From positions 1 through 35,813 of the forward strand of contig JAGCGS010000038.1 in assembly GCA_017649485.1 (NCBI GenBank): 35,813 nucleotides of DNA. Direction: 5' to 3'. Both the position numbers and the translations under genes were made by a program. Positions 24,813 through 34,142 of this stretch are shown piece by piece. Under the pieces are notes generated by a model. The model had not been told where the DNA came from. It was given only the letters and a program-made list of their open reading frames with translations, and did no database searches. Every line of letters starts with the position of its first letter. The stretch's first letter is position 1. This stretch comes from Bacteroidaceae bacterium. Lineage in GTDB: Bacteria; Bacteroidota; Bacteroidia; Bacteroidales; Bacteroidaceae.

Positions 24813-26075
24813 ATGGCTAAAAAAGCAGAAACCGTGAGCATGATTGATACCTTTAAGGAATTCAAAGACTCACAAAGCATTGACCGCACCACGTTGGTGA
24901 GCGTGATGGAAGAGAGTTTCAGAAACGTGATTGCAAAGATTTTCGGCTCGGACGAGAATTATGACGTGATTGTGAACCCTGACAAAGGTGACTTGGAGAT
25001 AAGACGTAACCGCGAAGTGGTGGCAGATGGTGAAGTGACTGACCCCAACATGCAAATATCACTCTCGGAGGCAAGAAAGGTTGACGAGGATTATGAAGTG
25101 GGTGAGGAATACACTGACGAGGTGGATTTCAGCAAGTTTGGAAGACGTGCCATCTTGAACTTGCGTCAGACACTGAGCAGCAAAATCCTGGAGTTGCAGA
25201 AGGATGCCATTTACAACCACTATATTGATAAGGTGGGCACCATCGTGAGCGCTGAGGTGTATCAGATTTGGAAGAGAGAGATGTTGCTCTTGGACGAGGA
25301 TGGCAATGAGCTGTTGTTGCCGAAGCAGGAACAGATTCCTACCGATTACTATCGCAAGGGCGAAACAGCCAGAGCGGTGGTGGCTCGTGTTGAGAACAAG
25401 AATAACAACCCGAAGATTATTCTGAGCCGTACAAGTCCGTTGTTCCTGCAAAGGCTGTTCGAGATTGAGGTGCCTGAAATCAACGATGGCTTGATTACCA
25501 TCCGTAAGATTGCCCGCATACCTGGCGAACGTGCTAAGATTGCCGTTGAGAGCTATGACGACCGTATTGACCCAGTGGGCGCTTGCGTGGGCGTAAAAGG
25601 TAGCCGCATACACGGTATTGTGCGCGAGTTGAGGAATGAGAACATCGATGTGATTAACTACACCGCCAATACGGCTCTGTTCATCCAGCGTGCCCTGAGT
25701 CCTGCACGCGTGAGCAGTGTCAAACTGAACGAAGAGGAGCGCAAGGCTGAGGTTTATCTGAAGCCAGAGGAGGTGAGCCTCGCCATTGGTAAGGGTGGTA
25801 TGAACATCAAGTTGGCTTGTATGCTGACCGACTATACAATTGACGTGTTCCGTGAACTGGATGGCGAAGGCACAGAGGATGAGGATATCTACTTGGATGA
25901 GTTCCGCGATGAGATTGACGGCTGGGTGATCGACGCTTTCAAGTCGATAGGCATTGAAACCGCCAAAACGGCACTGAACGCAACACGCGAGATGATTATC
26001 AAGAAGACCGACCTGGAAGAGGAAACGGTTGACTATGTTTTGGACGTTTTGCGTAAAGAGTTTGAGGACGATTGA
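24813..26075 (+). CDS. nusA: Transcription termination/antitermination factor NusA
   Basis: A 420-residue RNA-polymerase-associated factor. The N-terminal polymerase-binding domain covers about residues 1-130, an S1 domain about 135-200 and two KH domains about 230-345, including VGACVGVKGSRI and AIGKGGMNIKLA, the RNA-binding GxxG loops. A short acidic C-terminus follows, without the two acidic repeats of E. coli NusA, as is normal for shorter NusA forms. It is co-transcribed with rimP; infB follows after 103 bases that contain a heptamer array. Confidence 0.95.
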   Translation: MAKKAETVSMIDTFKEFKDSQSIDRTTLVSVMEESFRNVIAKIFGSDENYDVIVNPDKGDLEIRRNREVVADGEVTDPNMQISLSEARKVDEDYEVGEEYTDEVDFSKFGRRAILNLRQTLSSKILELQKDAIYNHYIDKVGTIVSAEVYQIWKREMLLLDEDGNELLLPKQEQIPTDYYRKGETARAVVARVENKNNNPKIILSRTSPLFLQRLFEIEVPEINDGLITIRKIARIPGERAKIAVESYDDRIDPVGACVGVKGSRIHGIVRELRNENIDVINYTANTALFIQRALSPARVSSVKLNEEERKAEVYLKPEEVSLAIGKGGMNIKLACMLTDYTIDVFRELDGEGTEDEDIYLDEFRDEIDGWVIDAFKSIGIETAKTALNATREMIIKKTDLEEETVDYVLDVLRKEFEDD

Positions 26076-26130
26076 GAATTAAATATTAAACAACCCGATC
26101 ATTGAATCGACCTTGATTATTATCACTTCG

Positions 26131-26165
26131 GGAAATGGTCAACGGTCAATGGTAAATGGTCAATA
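26131..26165 (+). repeat. Heptamer array E, nusA-infB gap
   Basis: Units GGAAATG, GTCAACG, GTCAATG, GTAAATG, GTCAATA on a 7-bp period. It occupies much of the 103-base gap and ends 13 bases before the infB GTG. Confidence 0.85.
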
Positions 26166-26178
26166 AATAATTATTAGA

Positions 26179-29145
26179 GTGGCTGTTAGATTAAATAAAG
26201 TAACAAGAGATTTGAACGTGGGTATCAGTACCGCCGTTGAGTTCCTGAGAAAGAAGGGATTTGAGGTGGAGGAAAACCCGAACGCCAAGATCACCGACGA
26301 GCAGTTCGACTTGCTTCGTCAGGAGTTCAGTACCGACAAGGCACTGAAGGTGAAGTCTGACCAGTTCATTCTCGGCAGAAAGGAAAAAGACAAAGATAAG
26401 GTTAAGAAACCTGCTGTGGCTATAAAGGGTTATGAACCAGAGCCCGAAAAGACTAAGCAGAAATTCAAGCCTCTGGGCAAGATTGACCTTGAAAAGCTGA
26501 ACAAGCCTGCCAAACAGGAAGAGAAAGCAGAGGAAAAGCCTGAACAAGTGAAGCCCCAACCACAGGCTGAACCTGCCAACAAGCCTGTGAACGAACCCGT
26601 AGAAGTACAGGAGCAGAAGCCTGTTACTACTGTTGTTGCCGAGCAACAGAAAACGGAAGTTAAGGAGCAACAGGATGCCAAAAGCGAAAAGAAGGTGGAG
26701 CCAAAGACTCAGCAACCTGCCGAGCAACAAGCTAAGACACAGAAGCCAACCTCTGAAGGAAAGACGGAAACTCCTGCCACAGAAGAGAAAAAGGCAAACG
26801 CTCCTCGTGAAGAAGCTAAAAACGATGGCATCTTCCGCCTGAAGACTGATGTGAAGGTGAGCAAGCTGAATGTGGTGGGACATGTTGACCTCGACCAACT
26901 GAATACTTCTACCCGTCCGAAGAAGAAGACGAAGGAGGAGAGAAAGAAGGAACGCGATGAGCGCGAGAAGCAACGCCTGAGTCAGCGTCGCCAGATGAAA
27001 GAGGATATCATGAAGGAAATCCGTGGCAATGAAGAAACTACGGAAACCGCTGCTCCCAATACGAGCCAAGAGGGAAAGAAGAAACGCAACCGCATTGGCA
27101 AGGAGAAGGTGGACATCAAGAAGGCTGCCCGTGAAAACGACTTCAAGCGTAAACGCGAGGAACAACAAGGAGGCGATCGCAACGATAATAATAAGGGAAA
27201 GAAGGGTAAGGATCGCTATCGCAAGCCTGTGTTCAAACAGGAGGTAAGCGAGGAAGACGTAACGAAGCAGGTAAAGGAAACCTTGGCACGTCTTACCAAC
27301 AAGACTAAGAGCAAGGGTGCCAAGTATCGTAAGGAGAAACGCGAACTGGCTTCTGAGCGTATGCTGGAGCAGGAAAACTTGGAGATGGAAGAGAGCAAGA
27401 TACTGAAGCTCACTGAGTTCGTTACCGCCAATGAGTTGGCTAACATGATGAACGTGCAAGTTACACAGGTCATTGCTACCTGTATGAGCGTGGGCATCAT
27501 GGTGAGCATCAACCAACGTCTGGATGCAGAAACCATCAACTTGGTAGCTGAAGAGTTTGGCTATAAGACTGAATATGTAAGTGCTGAGGTTTCTCAGGCA
27601 GTCGTGGAAGAGGAAGACGATGAGAAAGACCTGGTGCCAAGAGCTCCTATCGTTACCGTGATGGGTCATGTGGATCATGGTAAGACTTCTTTGCTCGACT
27701 ATATCCGCAAGAGTAACGTGATTGCCGGTGAGGCTGGTGGTATCACCCAGCATATCGGTGCTTACAACGTGACGATGGAAGACGGACGAAAGATTACCTT
27801 CCTCGACACTCCTGGTCACGAGGCATTTACCGCTATGCGTGCCCGTGGTGCTAAGGTAACGGATATCGCCATCATCATCGTAGCCGCAGATGATAGCGTG
27901 ATGCCTCAGACGCGTGAGGCCATCAACCACGCTATGGCTGCTGGTGTGCCTATCGTATTTGCTATCAACAAGATTGACAAGCCAGGTGCTAACCCCGATA
28001 AGATTAAGGAAGAACTTGCTGCTATGAACTTCCTCGTAGAGGAATGGGGCGGCAAGTATCAGAGCCAAGACATCAGTGCCAAGAAAGGTATTGGTGTGGA
28101 GGAACTGATGGAGAAAGTTCTTTTAGAGGCAGAATTGCTGGAGCTGAAGGCTAACCCGAACCGCAAGGCTACAGGTTCCATCATCGAGTCATCATTAGAC
28201 AAGGGACGTGGTTATGTGGCTACAGTGTTGGTAAGCAATGGTACATTGAAGATTGGCGACATCGTGCTGGCAGGTTCAAACTTTGGACGTGTGAAAGCAA
28301 TGTTCAACGAGCGCAACCAACGTATCGACAAAGCATTACCTGCTGAGCCAGCCTTGATCTTAGGTTTGAATGGCGCACCTGCCGCTGGCGATAGCTTCCA
28401 CGTGTTTGATACCGATCAGGAAGCCCGTGAGATTGCCAACAAGCGTGAGCAGTTGCAACGTGAGCAAGGTTTGCGTACCCAGAAGATGCTGACCCTCGAC
28501 GAGGTAGGTCGTCGTCTGGCTTTGGGCGATTTCCACGAGCTGAACATCATCGTAAAGGGCGACGTGGATGGCTCAGTGGAGGCATTGAGCGACTCACTGA
28601 TCAAGCTTTCTACCGACAAGATTCAGGTGAATGTGATTCACCAGGGTGTTGGTCAGATTTCAGAGTCCGATGTTTCACTGGCCGCTGCATCCGATGCCAT
28701 CATTGTGGGCTTCCAGGTTCGTCCATCTACCGGTGCTGCCAAGTTGGCTGAGCAGGAAGGTGTTGATATCCGCAAGTATTCTATCATCTACGATGCTATC
28801 GAGGAGGTGAAGGCCGCTATGGAAGGTATGCTCGCTCCAACATTGAAGGAGCAGGTTACCGCTACCATCGAAGTGCGTGAGGTATTCAACATCAGCAAGG
28901 TAGGTATGGTGGCTGGTGCTATGGTGAAGACGGGTAAGGTGAAACGTTCCGACAAGGCTCGTCTGATTCGCGACGGTATCGTCATCTATACAGGTAACAT
29001 CAACGCCTTGAAACGATTCAAGGACGACGTGAAGGAGGTACTTACTAACTTTGAGTGTGGTATCAGCTTGACGAACTGTAACGATATTAAGGTGAATGAT
29101 GTGATTGAAACGTTTGAGGAAATTGAAGTTAAGCAAACACTGTAA
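26179..29145 (+). CDS. infB: Translation initiation factor IF-2
   Basis: A 988-residue GTPase that brings initiator tRNA to the 30S subunit. It starts with GTG at 26179; the following [20 protein letters not shown] is a proper IF-2 N-terminal domain, and no in-frame ATG fits. Residues about 80-330 are low complexity, rich in Lys, Glu, Gln and Pro. A second N-terminal-type domain is at about 412-470. The GTPase core has G1 GHVDHGKT (496-503), DTPGHE and NKID, then the beta-barrel and fMet-tRNA-binding domains. cvpA follows after 2 bases. The biased linker produces a long spurious open frame on the other strand. Confidence 0.96.
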   Translation: MAVRLNKVTRDLNVGISTAVEFLRKKGFEVEENPNAKITDEQFDLLRQEFSTDKALKVKSDQFILGRKEKDKDKVKKPAVAIKGYEPEPEKTKQKFKPLGKIDLEKLNKPAKQEEKAEEKPEQVKPQPQAEPANKPVNEPVEVQEQKPVTTVVAEQQKTEVKEQQDAKSEKKVEPKTQQPAEQQAKTQKPTSEGKTETPATEEKKANAPREEAKNDGIFRLKTDVKVSKLNVVGHVDLDQLNTSTRPKKKTKEERKKERDEREKQRLSQRRQMKEDIMKEIRGNEETTETAAPNTSQEGKKKRNRIGKEKVDIKKAARENDFKRKREEQQGGDRNDNNKGKKGKDRYRKPVFKQEVSEEDVTKQVKETLARLTNKTKSKGAKYRKEKRELASERMLEQENLEMEESKILKLTEFVTANELANMMNVQVTQVIATCMSVGIMVSINQRLDAETINLVAEEFGYKTEYVSAEVSQAVVEEEDDEKDLVPRAPIVTVMGHVDHGKTSLLDYIRKSNVIAGEAGGITQHIGAYNVTMEDGRKITFLDTPGHEAFTAMRARGAKVTDIAIIIVAADDSVMPQTREAINHAMAAGVPIVFAINKIDKPGANPDKIKEELAAMNFLVEEWGGKYQSQDISAKKGIGVEELMEKVLLEAELLELKANPNRKATGSIIESSLDKGRGYVATVLVSNGTLKIGDIVLAGSNFGRVKAMFNERNQRIDKALPAEPALILGLNGAPAAGDSFHVFDTDQEAREIANKREQLQREQGLRTQKMLTLDEVGRRLALGDFHELNIIVKGDVDGSVEALSDSLIKLSTDKIQVNVIHQGVGQISESDVSLAAASDAIIVGFQVRPSTGAAKLAEQEGVDIRKYSIIYDAIEEVKAAMEGMLAPTLKEQVTATIEVREVFNISKVGMVAGAMVKTGKVKRSDKARLIRDGIVIYTGNINALKRFKDDVKEVLTNFECGISLTNCNDIKVNDVIETFEEIEVKQTL

Positions 29146-29147
29146 TT

Positions 29148-29672
29148 ATGCAGGTAATTGATATTATCATTTTGATTTTGGTGCTGGCTGGAGTTGTGGT
29201 AGGATTCCGTAAGGGCTTTATCAAACAGTTGGCATCGCTGGCAGGCCTCCTGATTGGTCTGCTGGCAGCTAAGGCACTCTATGGTGTGGTGGGTGACAAG
29301 CTGGTAGGAACTATCACCTCTGACACAACCTTCGCCCATATCCTCGCCTTTGTGCTGATTTGGATTGTGGTGCCTATCGTGTTCACATTGGTGGCTTCAT
29401 TACTCACCAAAGCATTGGAGGTCATCTATCTGGGATGGCTCAACCGTTTGCTTGGTGCTGCTTTGGGAGGTGTGAAGTGGTTATTATTCATCAGTCTCGC
29501 TATCTGTGCGATAGAATATATCGACTCAGATAATATGATGATTGAGAAGAAGACCAAGGAGACATCTGCTTTGTATTATCCAATACGGGAATTAGCAGGT
29601 TTGTTCATGCCTGCCGTACAGGATTTTACAAAAGATATCCTCAACACGGAGCATGGAACAAAGGAAATATAA
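29148..29672 (+). CDS. cvpA: CvpA family membrane protein
   Basis: A 174-residue inner-membrane protein of the CvpA/colicin V production family with four predicted TM helices (about residues 4-24, 28-48, 62-85 and 102-122) and the typical [10 protein letters not shown] segment after the first. E. coli CvpA is required for colicin V production and affects envelope stress tolerance; the molecular activity is not established. It sits between infB (2 bases) and sufB (20-base overlap), with no obvious functional link to either. The symbol is by family similarity. Confidence 0.82.
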   Translation: MQVIDIIILILVLAGVVVGFRKGFIKQLASLAGLLIGLLAAKALYGVVGDKLVGTITSDTTFAHILAFVLIWIVVPIVFTLVASLLTKALEVIYLGWLNRLLGAALGGVKWLLFISLAICAIEYIDSDNMMIEKKTKETSALYYPIRELAGLFMPAVQDFTKDILNTEHGTKEI

Positions 29673-31110
29673 GGATAACGACTATGTGCGTCAAGTAGCG
29701 GAGGAGAAGTACAAATACGGCTTCACCACCGATGTGCATACCGAAGTCATCGACCGTGGCCTCAACGAGGATGTGGTGCGCCTGATTTCCGAAAAGAAAG
29801 GAGAGCCCGAGTGGTTGCTTGTATTTCGCCTGAAAGCCTATCGTCATTGGACGAAGATGACGATGCCCACATGGGCTCATTTGCGCATTCCCGAAATCGA
29901 CTATCAGGCCATCTCTTACTATGCCGACCCCACCAAGAAACGTAAGGATGAGGGAAAGAAGGAGATTGACCCAGAGTTGATGAAGACCTTCGACAAGTTG
30001 GGTATCCCTCTGGAGGAACGTATGGCGCTGAGTGGCTTGGCGGTAGATGCCGTCATGGACTCCGTGTCAGTTAAGACCACCTTCAAGGAGCAGCTCAAAG
30101 AGAAGGGAATCATCTTCTGCTCTATGAGCGAGGCGGTGCAGGAGCATCCCGACTTGGTGCGTCAGTACTTGGGTTCTGTGGTTCCTTATACCGATAATTT
30201 CTATGCTGCCTTAAATTCAGCGGTATTTAGCGACGGATCGTTTGTGTATATCCCCAAGGGCGTAAGATGTCCGATGGAGCTATCTACCTATTTCCGCATC
30301 AATGCCCGAAACACGGGTCAGTTTGAGCGTACGCTCATTGTGGCTGACGACGATGCTTATGTGTCTTACCTCGAAGGGTGTACGGCTCCCATGCGAGACG
30401 AGAACCAGCTGCATGCCGCCATCGTGGAGATTGTGGTGCACGAGCGGGCTGAAGTGAAATACAGTACGGTGCAGAATTGGTACCCTGGCGATGCCGAGGG
30501 AAAAGGTGGCGTTTATAACTTCGTAACAAAACGAGGTCATCTGCGTGGCAACAACAGCAAACTGTCGTGGACACAGGTGGAAACGGGCTCTGCCATCACA
30601 TGGAAATATCCTTCTTGCATCTTGCAGGGAGATAACTCTACGGCTGAGTTCTATAGTGTGGCAGTAACCAACAATTACCAGCAAGCCGATACGGGTACGA
30701 AGATGATTCACTTAGGAAAGAATACCCGAAGCACTATCGTGAGCAAGGGTATCTCTGCCGGCAAGAGCGAGAACTCCTACCGCGGATTGGTGCGTGTGGC
30801 GGCAAAGGCAGAAAATGCCCGCAACTATAGTCAGTGCGACTCTCTACTTCTGGGCGACCAGTGTGGGGCTCACACCTTCCCTTATATGGACATCCACAAC
30901 GAGACAGCGGTGGTGGAACACGAGGCTACTACCAGTAAGATCAACGAGGAGCAGATTTTCTACTGCAACCAACGAGGTATCTCGACAGAAGATGCAGTAG
31001 GTCTGATAGTGAATGGCTATGCCAAGGAGGTACTGAACAAGTTGCCTATGGAGTTTGCCGTAGAGGCGCAAAAGTTGCTCAGCGTCTCTTTAGAAGGTAG
31101 TGTAGGATGA
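29653..31110 (+). CDS. sufB: Fe-S cluster assembly scaffold SufB
   Basis: A 485-residue scaffold subunit of the SufBCD complex, on which Fe-S clusters are built. The conserved C-terminal core is complete: the [17 protein letters not shown] stretch with the Cys used for sulfur transfer or cluster binding, then [10 protein letters not shown] and [13 protein letters not shown], and the family's C-terminal [19 protein letters not shown]. The beta-helix repeats lie in the middle. The ATG at 29653 overlaps the end of cvpA by 20 bases. sufC follows after 21 bases. Length is normal. Confidence 0.95.
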   Translation: MEQRKYKDNDYVRQVAEEKYKYGFTTDVHTEVIDRGLNEDVVRLISEKKGEPEWLLVFRLKAYRHWTKMTMPTWAHLRIPEIDYQAISYYADPTKKRKDEGKKEIDPELMKTFDKLGIPLEERMALSGLAVDAVMDSVSVKTTFKEQLKEKGIIFCSMSEAVQEHPDLVRQYLGSVVPYTDNFYAALNSAVFSDGSFVYIPKGVRCPMELSTYFRINARNTGQFERTLIVADDDAYVSYLEGCTAPMRDENQLHAAIVEIVVHERAEVKYSTVQNWYPGDAEGKGGVYNFVTKRGHLRGNNSKLSWTQVETGSAITWKYPSCILQGDNSTAEFYSVAVTNNYQQADTGTKMIHLGKNTRSTIVSKGISAGKSENSYRGLVRVAAKAENARNYSQCDSLLLGDQCGAHTFPYMDIHNETAVVEHEATTSKINEEQIFYCNQRGISTEDAVGLIVNGYAKEVLNKLPMEFAVEAQKLLSVSLEGSVG

Positions 31111-31131
31111 TTCATTGAATATATTATTGTA

Positions 31132-31881
31132 ATGTTAGAGATACGTGATTTACATGCCAGTGTGGCTGGCAAAGAAATACTGAAAGGTATCAACCTGCAG
31201 GTGAAGCCAGGAGAGACACATGCCATCATGGGACCCAATGGCTCAGGCAAGAGTACGCTGTCATCCGTATTGGTTGGTAATCCACAATATGAGGTGACAC
31301 AAGGAACCGTCACTTTCAACGGCAAGAATCTGTTGGAACTGTCACCAGAGGATCGCAGTCACGAGGGCTTGTTCCTCAGTTTCCAATATCCTGTGGAGAT
31401 TCCAGGGGTGAGCATGACCAACTTCATGCGCACTGCCATCAATGAGAAACGAAAATACCTCAACCTGCCTGCCCTCAGTGCCAGCGAGTTCCTGAAACTG
31501 ATGCGTGAGAAGCGTGCAGTGGTGCAACTGGACAACAAACTGGCTAACCGTTCAGTAAACGAAGGTTTCTCCGGCGGTGAGAAGAAGCGTAACGAGATTT
31601 TCCAGATGGCTATGCTGGAACCCAAACTGAGCATCCTCGACGAGACCGACTCGGGTCTTGACATCGATGCACTGCGCATCGTGGCAGAAGGAGTAAACAA
31701 ACTCAAGACCCCTGAAACCAGCTATATCGTCATCACCCACTACCAGCGTCTACTCGACTATATCAAGCCCGACATTGTGCATGTACTCTATCAGGGACGC
31801 ATCGTCATGACGGCTGGTCCAGAGTTGGCGTTGGAGCTTGAGAAGCGTGGCTATGATTGGATTAAGGAGATGATTTTCTAA
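31132..31881 (+). CDS. sufC: Fe-S assembly ATPase SufC
   Basis: A 249-residue ABC-type ATPase of the SufBCD complex; cytoplasmic, with no TM segments. Walker A is GPNGSGKST (34-42), the signature is [11 protein letters not shown] and Walker B is [12 protein letters not shown], with the H-loop His in [14 protein letters not shown] hydrolysis drives the shape change that lets SufB and SufD build a cluster. It lies 21 bases from both sufB and sufD. Confidence 0.96.
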   Translation: MLEIRDLHASVAGKEILKGINLQVKPGETHAIMGPNGSGKSTLSSVLVGNPQYEVTQGTVTFNGKNLLELSPEDRSHEGLFLSFQYPVEIPGVSMTNFMRTAINEKRKYLNLPALSASEFLKLMREKRAVVQLDNKLANRSVNEGFSGGEKKRNEIFQMAMLEPKLSILDETDSGLDIDALRIVAEGVNKLKTPETSYIVITHYQRLLDYIKPDIVHVLYQGRIVMTAGPELALELEKRGYDWIKEMIF

Positions 31882-31902
31882 GATAAAAGAGTAAAATAGG
31901 AT

Positions 31903-32697
31903 ATGGAGATTATTGTCGCTAAAGGGTCTGTGGAGAAGAAGACGCTGCAACTGTCTGAAGGCCAACAGTTGCGCATCAACATTGAGGAGAGAGCCCAGCT
32001 GCAATTACTGTTAGAAGGTGGTTGTGGAGAGGTCACTACCGATGTATTGGTGGGCAAAGGTGCCACACTCGACCTCTGCGACTTAGACCTTAGCCTTGTC
32101 GGAACTACCCGCTCTCATCAGATCCATATCCGTCAAGAGGCAGACAGCCAAGTGTTTGTGCAAAGCGTCAGCTTGGCTTCTGGTAGCACAACCAATACCA
32201 CCAACGTTGATTTGTGCGGCGAAGGAGCAGAGCTCAGCCTTAACGGACTGGTGATTGCTGGCGGGTCGCAACACATTGACAACCACACGCTGGTACAACA
32301 CATGGTGCCCCACACCACAAGTCACCAATTGTTTAAATACGTGTTGAATGAACAGTCAGTGGGCACTTATGCTGGTTTGGTCAAGGTGCTAAGTGGTGCT
32401 CACCACACGGTGTCTGAGCAAACCAACCGTAACCTCTGCACCACCCGTGAGGCACGCATGTTTGCCCAACCTCAGTTGGAAATATACAACGACGATGTGC
32501 GCTGCAACCATGGTTCGAGTACTGGACAGCTTGATGAGAGTGCCCTGTTCTACATGCAGCAACGTGGCATCTCCCTTCCCGAGGCTCGCCTCCTACTCAT
32601 GTCTGCATTTGCAGCCGAGGTGATTGACCAAATACGCATCCCTACCCTGCGTGATCGTCTGCATGAAATGGTTGCAAACAGATTCAGAAACTTTTAA
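31903..32697 (+). CDS. sufD: Fe-S assembly protein SufD, short form
   Basis: A 264-residue SufD-like protein, much shorter than E. coli SufD (about 423 residues). The beta-helix core and the C-terminal helical domain that bind SufB and SufC are present, including the DDVRCNHGSSTGQLDESALFYMQQRG region with the conserved His of NHG. The N-terminal helical domain of roughly 150 residues is absent: the protein starts at MEIIVAKGSVEKKTLQL and only 21 bases separate it from sufC, so no upstream fragment exists. It is likely functional in a minimal SufBCD complex (inference). A heptamer array begins right after its stop. Confidence 0.9.
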   Translation: MEIIVAKGSVEKKTLQLSEGQQLRINIEERAQLQLLLEGGCGEVTTDVLVGKGATLDLCDLDLSLVGTTRSHQIHIRQEADSQVFVQSVSLASGSTTNTTNVDLCGEGAELSLNGLVIAGGSQHIDNHTLVQHMVPHTTSHQLFKYVLNEQSVGTYAGLVKVLSGAHHTVSEQTNRNLCTTREARMFAQPQLEIYNDDVRCNHGSSTGQLDESALFYMQQRGISLPEARLLLMSAFAAEVIDQIRIPTLRDRLHEMVANRFRNF

Positions 32698-32699
32698 TA

Positions 32700-32755
32700 G
32701 TCAATGGTCAATAGTCAATGGTAAATGGTAAATAGTCAATGGTAAATGTTCAATC
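32700..32755 (+). repeat. Heptamer array F, sufD-sufS junction, containing the sufS start codon
   Basis: Eight units: GTCAATG, GTCAATA, GTCAATG, GTAAATG, GTAAATA, GTCAATG, GTAAATG, TTCAATC. It fills the whole gap after the sufD stop. The sufS ATG is the last three bases of the sixth unit (32739-32741), and the first codons of sufS come from units seven and eight. Confidence 0.92.
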
Positions 32756-34016
32756 AATAAGGCAAGACTTTCCCATATTACAGACGGAAGTATATGGTCA
32801 TCCCCTCGTCTATCTTGACAATGGGGCAACCACCCAGAAGCCACGTCAGGTGGTAGAGGCGATGGTGAATCAGTATTATCACACCAATGCCAATGTACAT
32901 CGTGGCGTGCATCATCTTTCGGTTGTTGCCACTGATATGTTAGAGCAGAGCCGCGAAACAGTGAGGAAATTTATCCATGCTGCTTCTGTTGATGAGATCG
33001 TTTTTACCCGTGGCACCACCGAGGCCATCAACCTGGTAGCATCATCTTTCTGTCAGCAGGAGATGCAGGCAGGCGATGAGGTGATTGTCAGCGCTATGGA
33101 GCATCATAGCAACATCGTTCCCTGGCAATTGCAGGCAGAGCGTAAAGGCATAATCGTAAAGGTTATCCCCATCACAGATGAGGGGATCTTGCTGGTGGAT
33201 GAATACGAAAAACTGTTTACCCCTAAAACCAAGATAGTGAGTGTGGCTCATGTCAGCAATGTTTTGGGCACCATCAACCCTGTGGCCGATATCATCCGCA
33301 TAGCCCACGATCATGGAGTTCCTGTACTCATTGACGGAGCCCAGAGTGTGCCCCACATGCCTGTAGATGTGCAGGCTCTCGATGCCGATTTTTATTGCTT
33401 TTCAGGTCACAAGGTCTATGGCCCTACCGGCATCGGCGTATTATATGGCAAGCGCGAGTGGCTCGACCGGTTGCCTCCCTATCAGGGTGGTGGTGAGATG
33501 ATTGGCACCGTCAGCTTCGAGCACACCACTTTCAACCAACTGCCATACAAGTTTGAGGCTGGCACCCCAAACTATGTAGGTGCCACAGGTCTTGCAGCAG
33601 CGTTGGAGTATGTCAGCAATATAGGCATGCAAGCAATCGCCGCTTACGAAGCCGAATTAACGCAATATGCCCTGCGGCAGATGATACAGATACCAGGTAT
33701 GAAAATCTTCGGTCCCCTTGTCAATCCTCAATCGTCAATCGTCAATTGTCAATTGTCGCAGCAAGATGGGAGCGAAGTTCAATGTTCTCGTGGTAGTGTC
33801 ATCTCCTTCTTAGTGGGCAATATCCACCATTTAGACATGGGTACCCTACTCGACCGCTTGGGCATAGCAGTCCGCACAGGTCACCATTGCGCCGAGCCGT
33901 TGATGCACCGCTTAGGCATAGAAGGCACCCTCCGTGCTTCCTTTGCCCTTTACAACACCCTTGAAGAGGTGGATGCCCTCGTGGCTGGCATCAAGCGTGT
34001 GGCAAGTATGTTCTAA
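32739..34016 (+). CDS. sufS: Cysteine desulfurase SufS
   Basis: A 425-residue PLP enzyme supplying sulfur from cysteine to the Suf system. PLP lysine Lys225 is in FSGHKVYGPTG, and the persulfide-bearing catalytic Cys384 is in RTGHHCAEPLMHR. E. coli SufS has its Cys at 364, and the 20-residue difference corresponds to an insertion at about residues 327-350, the first half of which is translated heptamer repeat (VNPQSSIVNCQLS). The start at 32739 is the only in-frame ATG in the upstream array that is not blocked by a stop, and MVNVQSIRQDFPIL aligns with the normal SufS N-terminus. No sufE or sufA gene is in the window. Confidence 0.94.
   Translation: MVNVQSIRQDFPILQTEVYGHPLVYLDNGATTQKPRQVVEAMVNQYYHTNANVHRGVHHLSVVATDMLEQSRETVRKFIHAASVDEIVFTRGTTEAINLVASSFCQQEMQAGDEVIVSAMEHHSNIVPWQLQAERKGIIVKVIPITDEGILLVDEYEKLFTPKTKIVSVAHVSNVLGTINPVADIIRIAHDHGVPVLIDGAQSVPHMPVDVQALDADFYCFSGHKVYGPTGIGVLYGKREWLDRLPPYQGGGEMIGTVSFEHTTFNQLPYKFEAGTPNYVGATGLAAALEYVSNIGMQAIAAYEAELTQYALRQMIQIPGMKIFGPLVNPQSSIVNCQLSQQDGSEVQCSRGSVISFLVGNIHHLDMGTLLDRLGIAVRTGHHCAEPLMHRLGIEGTLRASFALYNTLEEVDALVAGIKRVASMF
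33721..33755 (+). repeat. Heptamer array G, inside sufS
   Basis: Five units on a strict 7-bp period: TCAATCC, TCAATCG, TCAATCG, TCAATTG, TCAATTG. They are translated in frame in a surface-loop position between the PLP lysine and the catalytic cysteine. Confidence 0.9.
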
Positions 34017-34036
34017 AGAGATAAGTAATGCGTCAC

Positions 34037-34142
34037 ACCAAAACAAGTTGTTTTGGTACGAGAGAAAGCTATCTGACACCTTGCAGGAAGCTATCTGACG
34101 ATACCAAAACAACTTGTTTTGGTGCCAGTGTATGCCAGTGTA
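34037..34142. repeat. Palindrome pair flanking a 22-bp direct repeat
   Basis: Two near-perfect palindromes, ACCAAAACAA-N-TTGTTTTGGT, lie at 34037-34057 (centre G) and 34103-34123 (centre C). They are 66 bases apart and are reverse complements of each other. Between them AAGCTATCTGAC occurs at 34066 and 34088, 22 bases apart. A 10-bp tandem TGCCAGTGTA follows at 34123 and 34133. The block divides into four 22-bp units in the order A-B-B'-A'. It starts 20 bases after the sufS stop. Function unknown. Confidence 0.8.

Noticed and set aside
26191-28068. Long open frame of 625 codons on the minus strand opposite the first two thirds of infB
   Set aside because: It mirrors the Lys/Glu/Gln-biased IF-2 linker, its translation is Leu/Phe/His-rich without any family motif, and the plus-strand gene is certain.
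34037-34123. Terminators of sufS formed by the two palindromes
   Set aside because: The stems are AT-rich with no loop and no T run after them; the hairpin at 34315 is a far better terminator.
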